A stretch of 64,000 nt of DNA from Sipunculus nudus (Eukaryota > Annelida > Sipuncula > Golfingiida > Sipunculidae). How positions within the stretch are numbered: the first letter of the stretch is position 1; each line of letters opens with the position of its first letter. The position numbers were made by a program, and so were the translations under genes. Shown here one piece after another: positions 51,301 to 61,102 of this stretch. The DNA lies in NCBI GenBank assembly GCA_026874595.1, contig CM049313.1:52997659-53061658 (forward strand), read 5' to 3'. Under the pieces are notes generated by a model. It did no database searches, was not told the origin of the DNA, and was given only the letters and a program-made list of their open reading frames with translations.

Positions 51301-54300
51301 GCTTGAAAATAGAAAGGGCTATAAGGTATACTTAAGGAATATAAATATAAAACTGAATGACCCATATACTCAGTGTCGTGCATGGTGGAAACTTCTAAGG
51401 TTTTCTTTGGTAAAAAAAAGCAACAACCTACATTATCGTCTTTGGGGCAAAATGGAAACATAATGATAGACAAAGCCGACCAGCCTGAAATTTTCAACAT
51501 TTATTTTGCTTCACAAAGTAACTACAGTTACAGTTCCCAATCGCCATTCGATGATGAGGCTACATTGTAAATTACACATAAACTAGGTGAAATGAGCTTC
51601 ACAGAAACTGAGGTGTCTTATGTCATATTTGGAAGTAACCTCATCTGATTCGCTTTCCTCGCAGGAACACAAACATAACATGTTTGAAAACCAAAGCGTT
51701 TGGGAATTTTGAAATATTATAAATTCCATTTCTCTATGATAGTTTTAGATCGTGTGAATAAATCGTTAATACGACAAGTACTGGAGTGTGGTGATTTAAT
51801 GTTAAACAATTGTTTTGTCAGACAATCATATCAACTGGAGAGTATACAAAGGAAAGCAGGTTTAACATGTAATGGAGCGCCCTCGACTACCAGCACTGGA
51901 GCTGTGTTTTAAGAGCTATGATGGTCAAGTATAAAATAAGATGCGAGCTGACTATACTATCCACATTTTATGTAATGGATAATGGACTTGCTCCAGATTT
52001 CCTGCTTAATATATTACCTCAAACTCTTTCCCATGCTCAGGCCTACAGTCTGCACAAATCGCATTTGCTACGGATACTACACTTTTCTTTTACTATGTTT
52101 TTATTTTTATGCAGGAGAGCATTTGCATTTGCCTTATAGACTACTTTGTATTCCTGTTGAAATAACAATATTGTTCACACCTAGTAGTTAATGTCTTGTT
52201 ATTTTGTGCCGCCTGTTGATTGAAGATGCTTATATAAATTAATATTCGAACTGGTGGTGGGCCGATCATCGAGTTTTATCGAGAGTCATTCGGTTTGCTG
52301 TTACTTTCAAGCGCTCGATTACCAAAGGCAACTATCGATTACATCATAATAATGATTGTTTTCTTTCCAGAATGCCTTTATGTAATAGGCAAAACTTATT
52401 CTTCCATTTTTTACCGCATTCCGCGCTTCATATAATGTTCCCAAATAACTTCCGTATGTTACTGAGTATGACACGGTTGCTGCGATAACGGAGGACTTCT
52501 TAAACTTATTATCCGTTAAACTCGCAGGGAGCTGCAGAATTACCGGAGAGTTTTCTAACGAGATTTTCATTGCAAAATATGAGCGGGAAGGCGTTTTAAT
52601 ACTCCATAAATTCTCCAGGTCTATGGCTATTTTGCGAGATTGTCTTAGAAATACTCTATTCATCCGATGTTTAGGTCGTCTTAAAAAATTCTTTGTTTGG
52701 GCTAACCCGGCCGGTCGAGTATTTGGATTTCAGCTGGAATTTTTTTTTTGACTAGCCTGTTTTGTTCTTGGTATGATCTGCCCCAAGCGCACCTCGGCCC
52801 GAAAAATCTGAAAAATTTAATCCTTAGAATTAGTCTGATTGTGTCTTTATACGTGGCAGGATCGTTACACTCGTGCGCGAGAGGAGAATACCTGCCGGGG
52901 AAACGCAGGTACAGTTTCACAGATAATTGCATATTACTTTGATAATTGCAAATATGTGTCTGAATCGATTAATGATCGATCATCAGTCGGTTTGCTCAAA
53001 CCAATGATCGATTATAAAAAAGGAACCGACTCCCACCATAATTGGCTGTTCTTCTCACTTACAGAAGCTAATCATTTCGACAAATGTTGTAAAATGTTTA
53101 AAAACTATAACAAGATTCAAAACATAAGAAAAATAATAATGTACATGTGATTTTTGTACTGTGGGAAATACTCTTTTTAAAGAAAATGGAAACTATGCTT
53201 TATGGTAAAAATCAAACCCGTTTTAATACATATAACGAAGATCCCAATTACGACTACAGACCTTCAAAAACATACCAACATATAAGGATATCGTTCATAT
53301 AAAAATAGCGTATATTTTCAATTTCTGAATACTGCAAAATGATATTATAATTTTCTCTGTGGTATCACCCGCTTGCCCATTTGCCTTATCTTGCGAATAT
53401 TAATAAAAATACCAACGCGTCAAGTATATATATATAAGTGTCTTTCTGGTTGGGAAGTAACAGAAAGTTTACATGCAGGATACAATAAACTGGCACGAAA
53501 TAGTTTAGGCGTTCAAAATTATTTAAACTTTTCAGGAAAGGCTGTCCTCGAGGCGGTTTCGATCATATTCAGCACAAGCCGCAAAATAGGAGCGTCTGCG
53601 GCTGTGTGTTTGCAATGTTCTTCCATATAAAAACTTTATAACCGCTCCAAATCGAGACCAAGGCAGAGACCAACACCGGGGGCAAAATCGAAACCATTGG
53701 ATCCTAAAGACCAAGACCGCAGACGAGACTTTCTTGAACTTGATTGCAAGTTAATACAAGTCAATGTTCCCTGAACGATTGGTTTAATATTGCTACCAAA
53801 ACAACATACAAACAATCAGACGTATAAACTGTATTATTGAATAAACTTAAACGAAACTGTATCAAAGTATACATTATGATTATAAGATTAAGAATACGGA
53901 GATCATGTGAAAGTAAAAAAGTCTTCCTCGAGATAAAATAAGAGACCGACACCATTTACCTTCGAGGCCGAGATCAAAACCCGGGCCGAGACCCAGGATC
54001 GCTTGGAACCAAACCCAGACAGGCAAAGCTGGTCTAACAATTGGTGTTTGTAAATGTGTGTGAATCAGGGAACTCACCTGAACATAGGTGACCGGTTGAC
54101 GTAGTGGTAGGGACGTTCCTGCTCCACTCCTTCGTCATAAAAATCAAAGTCGTGCTCTGACAGGAACGAGTATAGGTCCGGGCTCTGTTCTTTCATCTGA
54201 TACGCGGCCTTAAAGGCGTCCGCCAACACGTTTTCCCCTCCAGTAAGACCCTCACACTCCAAACAGTGTAACAGAACAACCTTAAATCAAACAATATATC

Positions 54301-57300
54301 ATCTTCATGGATCACGAACTTGAACTTTGATATATATACGCATAAAATAACCTTATCACATGTTTTTATGGTAATACTAGTACTACCAAACCAGTTCCCC
54401 CTGAGGAAATCCCGCTTGTAATGTCTACTTTCTATCATGTATTATTGCATGATTCAATTTACAATTATACATGTTGGATAGAGAGAGCATTATTTTTGGA
54501 GTTAAACGCCTCAATTTTTTTAATGCTTGCTTTGCTAAGTATCTGCAGATTTTCATTAGAGATTAGTACTACACGAACGCAGGACAGTAACAGGACTTAT
54601 TTTCTTATATGTTAACCCGGCCCGGTGTCTACGACAACGCGAAAGGCACACTCGTTTGTGAGTGACACATAAAGGCTGCAGAGCGCTCAACCTAGATTTT
54701 AACTGGTTGTGAAAAATCTCACCGCCTCGGCTTTGAGTCCTTTGTTCCTCAACTGGACATTAGAAGCCGGTGGGCGAGTCAAACGTATTTATTGGGTAAT
54801 GAGTATAAAATGGTTATGCTATTACCCCCGTGATATGACCGTAGAACACTTTGTCGGCGTGGTAATCGAGGTATTCACTTGTGTGAACCGCATCTTGTTT
54901 GTTTCGGATGTGTGCAGAGTTTCTACAAAAAAGTGGTTTTAACCAACAATTTGGTAAAATATTCATTATCTATTCCATCCTAAATTATTATTTTAAGTTA
55001 ATAAAATTAATTTATTGATACATCATGATGGAAAAAATACAAGAACGGTTGTATCACATTTCAGGTTACTTACTCTACCATGGACTCGTATTCAGATAGC
55101 CAAGAATACAGGAAGACTCATCAAGAGCCACAGAAAACATTACATCCCACAAAATATGTGTGAGCCTAATTGGCTTACAAGGCATACATGATGCGAATAC
55201 CAGATATCGCTCTTCTACCTCAAAGCTCTATAAATTCACTTGCACGACTTAACATCAGTGACCTCTGTGGCTATTTTTATTATAATTATCACCGTGGACC
55301 CTTTCAAGAAGAAAAAAAACTTAAAGCAACTTTGAACAGTGCTTTATGTTCATTTGCAAACTAAATTAACTACCAGACTGATTTCATGAATTAATTCCCA
55401 GTAATGCTTTCAAAACAAAATATGAGACACTGCTCTTTACTAAAACTTACAAATCGTTGTAAAAGAATCCTTGAATTTAAGCCTGTTTACCCCGTAGTTC
55501 TAACAGCAGAACATCACATATACTAGGAACTCTATGTCATATATTTGTTTCCAATGAGTCACCTATCAACATTCGTGTCAAGATTGAGCGCCGGCACAAA
55601 GTGATACTAATGTTTGGTTTCGTGTCTTACCCGTAATGAGTTGGCGTGAGGAAGGCCACTCTCTTACCCAGAGCTTCTATTTTCCCGGCTTCTGACGAGG
55701 CATCTTTGACGACGCACATGCCGTGCTCAGCCAACGCCTGTATCCATCCACGTAACTCTTTGTCGTTCGTCATCAGCTAATAAAAATATGATAATAAGGT
55801 AAACTCAATTACCATATCGACGTAGTGAGACCTGCAACTAAATTCAGTCTTTAAACACTGTTGTTTGTTCATAAACTGAACTGGGCACTTTAATCAAATT
55901 ATTATCTCTTAATTAAATCTAGGTTACACACGATGCTTCGACAACACGCACTATAAATAATAATTATTTAACCCTCTCCTTGGCTTAGGCGGTGGAGTTT
56001 GGTTATGTTTAGAGGTTAGGTAAAGCTAATAGCAGGTGATGTTATGTGCATTTCATCCAGAACAGAGACTGGGCCGTGATGCGACTGGCTGGTACAAAGT
56101 GTGACATCACAGGCAAATTGAGACATGACTTAAATCTAGCAACACATGTTTTTTTTTTTTTGTTATTCTTTCCTGTGTAGGAATGTAGGGTTGACAGTTT
56201 CAGAAATACTAAGTTTTTGATTAGATATAGAATTTTAGTCACAGTTGATTTCCATGTGTGACGTCACTGCCGAGCTGAAAGGCCAATAGTTTTTTAATAA
56301 AGCCCACAACCTCATATTTTTAGAAAAATAAAGAGAACAAAAGTTTATTTATATACATTCATATAATTCTATTTTTATTTCATGAATAATAACGCAAATA
56401 CCTTATTGTCTGTTTAACATTTATTTTGAATATATATCTAAATGTCATATAAGTTCAAAACTCCAGTCACTACATGCTGACTGAAGGTCCATAACAATTG
56501 AGTAAGAATCCTTTGACTGCCGGACACCGGTCTAATTATTGTGTACAAGGCATCAGGTCATATATGCCTGTCTGTCGCCTCTTCTTTTCCCAGCTTTCAG
56601 GTACCTATGACCTATAATATGTCTAGTGCATCTCAGACAGCTTAAAGTTGAACATTTGCTGCTTAGACAAGATGGGACAAGATAGCATCTCAGGTATATC
56701 AGTTACCAGTAAGGAACTATAAGAATGCTTCACATGTAGGCAAGGATGATATTTTCTCGGATAACAGGACACTGCAGCAATATAACTTTCAGGTAAATCT
56801 CTAATGATAATGAATTAGTTACATGGCTCTAATTTATTTAATTTTAGAGCGAGTGTGTTAGAATTTCGGATATTAACAGCCATTGAGTGTTAATATAGAA
56901 TAATGTATTATAAATGGAGTAAAAATATTGGGTGTGAGTAAAGGTTCGGCAAATCCAATAGCACTGCTGGTGTAATGTGTATTGAGTATTTCATCCAGAT
57001 TAGAGACTGGGTCGTGATAAGATTCACGGGCGCAAAGTACGACGTCGAAGGCAACATTTAGAAATTACATAAATCTAACAATTTTTAATCTCAGGGGTTT
57101 TCCCAGTGTGTGACGTCACTGCCAATATGAGAGAACTCATAGATGAGCCTATAGATTTTGAACAAATCACGCAACCTAATGTTTTATTTGGAAAAAATAA
57201 AAATAGAAACAAAAATGTTTTTCCTCCAGGAATTAACTTAATTCAGCTTATGTAAGAGCTATATTAATATTTTCTTCATAGGCCATTGTACTATATGATA

Positions 57301-58323
57301 ATATGATAAGAAGTGGAATACGTTTGCTTGACCTAGAGGGGGAGGAAAATCACCGGCCTTGGACGGGCCACACGAATGTCCAGGCCCCATATTCATCAGG
57401 TCAGTTAATATTATCAGTGAACTTACACAAATGCGCCAGGCCGACGTGACTTTTAATCACCGAACCTGGTTATGGACAAAGATCATACATGGTGTATCAA
57501 GTTGATACCAAACAAGGCCGGTAAATAAAATAATTACAATAAATATAACATAGTATGATAATTTATATATAGTATAATAATATACCAACCCCATTGTACT
57601 GAAAGGTCGGTATATTGTTTTTAAACTTCGGACCCCATAGCGTCCTTTTCTGGCAGTATCGTTCACTTTCTCTCGACGCACGCTCCTTGGTGTCAAAGCT
57701 TCTCTCTTTCAGCCAGCTCTCCGGGAACTCACCCACGTGACCGTCATCAAATATCACGTGGTAAATGCAGTCTTTGTTGTTGTACTGTCAAAATTGGAGA
57801 AAATTAAGTATACGCAGATTGAACTATTTAATGGTAGAAATTACGGGCTATGTTAACACATATTGGAAATGATGTGTCACTTATAGATTAATTAATTATC
57901 AGGGTAAGAGAAAATATTATTTCCAACACTAAAGATTGAGATCTTAACTGCAAGAAGTGGAGTAAGTAATAATTAGTGCGATGGTTACAAATATTAGCAA
58001 ATATTAACAATTAATTAAATGTTGTATCATTTATAATTTATGATTAACCAGACAAAGTTTTAATGATCGTTACAACCATAAAATTCCTTCATGAACAAAT
58101 ATGTATTTCATGTATGAATTGTGGAAATCTGTTCCATGAAGTTCAATACCTCTGACTTTGTCACAGAGACGTCCAGATTAACGGACCACGGTGTTACTCT
58201 TCTTATCTGGATAATGTGATCAAAACATTTGTCGCATTGACAGTTGTCCCGTAGCCAGACGGCAGGGTACTTCCGGTCTACGCCATCGCTCATGCGTAGT
58301 GTCAACCTCCGCTCGCCGTTCAT
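48373..58323 (-). CDS. BBOX1: Gamma-butyrobetaine dioxygenase-like 2-oxoglutarate/Fe(II) oxygenase (copy A), 7 coding exons
   Basis: Coding exons in gene order are 58323-58150, 57784-57590, 55776-55631, 54922-54826, 54280-54078, 50509-50343 and 48518-48373. Phases all join, giving 1128 nt and 375 aa (human BBOX1 is 387). The N-terminal zinc site is kept: KYPAVWLRDNCQCDKC (Cys28, 30, 33) plus His74. The iron triad is His193-x-Asp195 and His340 (LQHGRK). Arg353, 13 residues after His340 as in human, should bind 2-oxoglutarate. By family the enzyme hydroxylates gamma-butyrobetaine to L-carnitine. Here W181, Y194 and Y366 of the human aromatic cage align with Ala175, His185 and Ala359, and the segment before HxD is three residues shorter. 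Substrate change is therefore possible. The exon 2 donor is a weak GGG|GTTGGT, chosen because it keeps phase and family length. Intron 6 holds a 45-bp minisatellite and intron 5 a decayed LINE. A second paralogue lies upstream. Confidence 0.92.
49211..50369. repeat. 45-bp minisatellite built from the exon 6/intron 6 junction of the BBOX-like gene
   Basis: There are about 25 tandem copies of a 45-bp unit. On the gene strand each unit is the last ~27 nt of exon 6 (ACACACGCAGAGGCCAG) plus the first ~18 nt of intron 6 (GTGATTACC...). The unit next to the exon merges directly into it. Many distal units carry CAG|GTGAGT, a better donor than the exon's own CAG|GTGATT. Higher-order structure is visible: alternating A/B units (90 bp), and a 270-bp (6-unit) period, for example ACCTGGTCTCTGTGAATGTG at 49891 and 50161. 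Because 45 is a multiple of 3, long open frames appear on both strands, which are not evidence of protein. Confidence 0.93.
50655..51170. repeat. Degenerate tandem array of GTGCGCACGAATTAC words ending in a hairpin (BBOX-like intron 5)
   Basis: About five units of 80-100 bp each carry CGTGCGCACGAATTACTAAT, a second GTGCGCACGAATTACTAGG and an A-rich end after TTCAAGGTGG. GTGCGCAC is itself a palindrome. The right end, 51,089-51,169, is an imperfect hairpin: GTGCGCTCGAATTAGTTACC and, inverted, GGCTACTAATTCGTGCGCAC. Confidence 0.75.
51230..52230 (+). pseudogene. Decayed LINE reverse-transcriptase fragment, antisense in intron 5 of the BBOX-like gene
   Basis: Frames switch and stops occur, but fragments line up in LINE ORF2 order. 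They are a region ending RAWWKLLRFSLVKK (51,260-51,440), then NIYFASQSNYSYSSQSP (51,490-51,545), and, after loss of the catalytic core, LIRQVLECGD...QLESIQRKA (51,760-51,860) and NGLAPDFLLNILP (51,976-52,018). These match CR1/L2/jockey-type LINE segments before and after the RT core. It is non-functional: the palm motif is missing and the frame is broken repeatedly. Confidence 0.72.
52255..53015. mobile_element. Possible element bounded by TCGAT words, with one unrecognised open frame
   Basis: CGATCATCGAG...TATCGAG and CTATCGATTACATC lie on the left, and GAATCGATTAATGATCGATC and AATGATCGATTAT on the right. The interior has a minus-strand frame of 114 codons at 52,319-52,663 (starting MNRVFLRQSRKIAIDLENLW) that I do not recognise. 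Confidence 0.3.
53640..54030. repeat. Two clusters of GAGACC(GA) words (BBOX-like intron 5)
   Basis: Clusters at 53,640-53,735 and 53,925-54,030 repeat CGAGACCAAGGCAGAGACC, AAGACCAAGACCG, GGGCCGAGACCCAGG and similar words around an AT-rich centre. Probably the two ends of a short non-autonomous element lying 50 bp from exon 5. No terminal repeat established. Confidence 0.4.
56035..56345 (+). repeat. Direct repeat copy 1 (BBOX-like intron 2)
   Basis: TTTCATCCAGAACAGAGACT, GGGCCGTGAT, AAATCTA.CAA and TGTGTGACGTCACTGCC, then an AATAAA-rich end, recur in the same order at 56,975-57,220. Confidence 0.65.
56975..57220 (+). repeat. Direct repeat copy 2 (BBOX-like intron 2)
   Basis: TTTCATCCAGATTAGAGACT, GGGTCGTGAT, AAATCTAACAA and TGTGTGACGTCACTGCC match copy 1, offset by about 940 bp. 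Both contain the palindrome TGACGTCA. Confidence 0.65.
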
Positions 58324-58349
58324 GGTTCCAGTGTCTATTGTTTATTCAA
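58324..58349 (-). other. 5' UTR part of coding exon 1 of BBOX-like copy A with upstream splice acceptor
   Basis: On the gene strand a pyrimidine-rich TTTTTTTCTTCAG ends just before position 58349, 26 nt ahead of the ATG. This indicates that the first coding exon is joined to an upstream non-coding exon, probably the one ending at 59133. Confidence 0.5.
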
Positions 58350-59132
58350 CTGAAGAAAAAAATTAATTATCTGTATATGATCGAAGGAAAAGGTACGCCA
58401 GAAAGCATATATGATATATGGGAATTTCCAGTCCATATCTTGTTTGGACATTGGTATTTATAGTTTTTTTGTTAAAGGTAACATCAAACACAAACGATTT
58501 AATTTAATCACCAAATATGAAACCTTGTATAGCACTCAGTTTAGCGCATACCTCAGCCAAGGTAAAATATCCTTACTTTAACGGACCCTCTCTGGATCAC
58601 TTGTCTCATTCATAAAACAAAAGTTCATCACAGTCAATAGAGTGGTTTATGTTACTCCTGCCTACAGCCATAGAACAATCCAACTAACCAACAAGCGAAA
58701 AAAAGGTAGATACATAACCGCTAGGGCGAATTATCTTATAATACTCACTAAATCTGGTGCAAAAGTGAAGACACTTTGTAACATGAGACCTCGACACGCT
58801 GTGTCAATAAACTTTTCAAAACAAGGTCAGCGTGATTTGGAATATACTTAACAACATTTAAAATATGTGAGAGCACGTCCTGGTAAAGTGTGTATTGACT
58901 ATGTATACACATTGTTATGACACACATTTACACACGTCTTTACGCACACTTAAATATGTTACGAGTACTCCCTAGCAAAGCCCTGAGGCTGATCAGACAA
59001 TCTTGCCTGAACGAGTTATCCTAATTATCATGTATATCTAAAATTAAATACTATTCATGAAAATTTTGATATTATCACAAGTTTGTGCAATCAATTTTTT
59101 AGTAACTTTTACTTTGAGGATCTTTACCGTAC

Positions 59133-59168
59133 CTGACTATCACGTGGTTTAGCTGGTAGTCTCCTCTA
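59133..59168 (-). other. Putative non-coding first exon of BBOX-like copy A
   Basis: The gene strand carries a donor-like AGTCAG|GTACGG with the exon end at 59133, about 30 nt downstream of the expected start from the TATA box at 59192-59199. Spliced to 58349 it would give a short 5' UTR. The transcription start is estimated from usual TATA spacing, not observed. Confidence 0.4.
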
Positions 59169-59191
59169 TATTCCTGACGGACACTTGGCCT

Positions 59192-59199
59192 CTTTTATA
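59192..59199 (-). promoter_or_regulatory. TATA box (TATAAAAG) of the BBOX-like copy A promoter
   Basis: The minus strand has TATAAAAG followed by a donor-bearing short segment and, about 0.8 kb further on, the acceptor just upstream of the BBOX-like ATG. The position and orientation fit a core promoter. In such AT-rich DNA a chance TATA is possible, so the support comes mainly from the exon-like sequence after it. Confidence 0.45.
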
Positions 59200-59575
59200 C
59201 CAAGCAGGGCTTCGCTATCGTCATAATTTGATCAGATACCCGAGAGGTATCTCCACAAATTCGTGATGTGTACGTTCTAAATATTCAATTAGACCTTCAC
59301 CATCAGATAAGCTATTATACAGAAGTTAACAACAGTCGATAACTGAGTGTTCTACTTACTGCTCCGTCCCAACACACTGATATGTGATCCTGTTAAATGG
59401 AGCTCCGTGATGCATATACTGCAGATGGCGCATGTGTAAATAAATGTGAATATTTGAGTCATGCACATTTTTCAAACACAAGTGAGCATATTCAGTACTT
59501 ATGCTCATTACATACTCGCGTTCATTTAACGTTTACTGGAATGCAAAGGTTCATTTCATATTACTATGTAATTAA

Positions 59576-59579
<4 letters not shown>

Positions 59580-59626
<47 letters not shown>
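59580..59626. repeat. (TA)n microsatellite followed by AGATAA repeats
   Basis: TA tract to 59,626, then AATAT and AGATAA units to about 59,690. Confidence 0.9.
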
Positions 59627-59630
<4 letters not shown>

Positions 59631-59978
59631 TATAATATAATATAATATAAAATAAGATAAGATAAAATTAGATAAGATAAGATAACATATACTCTATTAA
59701 TCCCAAGCTGAAAATTACATTACGTCCACTTAAATATAAAAAGGAAATGTTTATTACTTTAATAAGCCTAGTAAATATATACCAGAATTCTCCCTAAAGC
59801 ACTATAAAACTACCATACCTGCATGGATACAACATACATGCATTGTATATATGATATACGTATATAAATTTCCATCATACATGGACGATCACATAAATAA
59901 TACACATAAAAAAACAGACGGGCTGCTGCATATTAAAACCAAACTAAAAGAAAATGGAAAAAGAAACCTAGCGAGTAT

Positions 59979-59996
59979 ATGTATATATATATATCA

Positions 59997-60068
<72 letters not shown>
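59979..60068. repeat. (TA)n microsatellite, interrupted
   Basis: TA tract with CA and G interruptions. Confidence 0.9.
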
Positions 60069-60071
<3 letters not shown>

Positions 60072-60132
60072 TGTGTCTGTCTGTTTAATTGAAAAAAAAG
60101 ACCACTGTTCTCAATAGCTCTTGTAATTTTCT

Positions 60133-60302
60133 TCATGTAAACTGTAATAATTTGTCGTAATATTGATGTTGATGTGTTATGTTTTCGCTCAAGCTGTCCT
60201 CGGGGTGAACCTCCTCACCTCCCGGATCTTGACCAGTAAGGGGATAACCGGCTCTGTCCTCTAAGATGCCTTGTGGCCGCAGTACAAGGATTTTATATAA
60301 CA
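60133..60302 (-). other. Unidentified possible terminal exon
   Basis: On the minus strand a frame free of stops reads GYPLTGQDPGGEEVHPEDSL and ends LLQFT plus a stop, preceded by GGCATCTTAG, an acceptor-like end. It is hydrophilic and lies between the two BBOX-like genes on the same strand. I recognise no family; it may be chance. Confidence 0.2.
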
Positions 60303-60683
60303 GGTCCAATGTACAGAACCAAAGTAAAATCTTACGGTGTTTTAATTGCAAAAGACAAATACCGAATTTGATTTAGTTTTTTTAAATTATTACAGCTTGT
60401 TGTAAATAAAGTACATTTATATTGGAGCTGTACCACTTAAGGTGTATAGCTATTAAAGCCACCTATCCACCTGCCCTCTCTGTAGGATTAATGTTATTTC
60501 TGGCTTACTGTCCATATATATTAATGCATTATATGTAATTCCTTCCGAATAAGAATCTTTTAACTCCCCTGTAACCAGCTTATTTATCTATAAGCTATTG
60601 GTAAACAAGGCAATGCGCCCATGATGACAAAAATATATACCATGCAACTGAAGGTGGTTCGGGTCAGGTTTAGGGTTATGGAC

Positions 60684-61102
60684 GATATAGATCTTTTGCT
60701 AAAGCTTGCTTAACAGTCTCGTTGTTACGCATGAGCAATGTAGCACGAATAACCTTCCAGCGCTTGATATGGCAGCTTTGGTTGTGTGCTCCACGGGGAA
60801 CGAGAAAAGGCTACACGAATGAACAGGACCAGGAAGGGAAAGTAAAAAGTGGGATGAGACTGACACCGGCGATGATATCAGACTATAAACCCCCACCTTT
60901 ACCTTCAATCTTCAAATGTTGGAATATCAGTGACGATTGCATTAAAATTTATTATTCATAATCCCAATCTTTGACTTTGAAACCGAACAAAAAGCCAATC
61001 ACGGTATATGTATGTATGTGTGTATATGAGTCTGTCCGTGTGTGTTGGTGCTCATGCATGACAACGGGACTGTTAAGCAAGCTTTAGTCAAAAATCTAGA
61101 TC
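60684..61102. mobile_element. MITE with ~50-bp terminal inverted repeats
   Basis: GATATAGATCTTTTGCTAAA, GCTTGCTTAACAGTC and GCATGAGCA at the left match the reverse complement of the right end (GATCTAGATTTTTGACTAAA, GCTTGCTTAACAGTC, GCATGAGCA). The 320-bp interior is non-coding. Confidence 0.8.
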
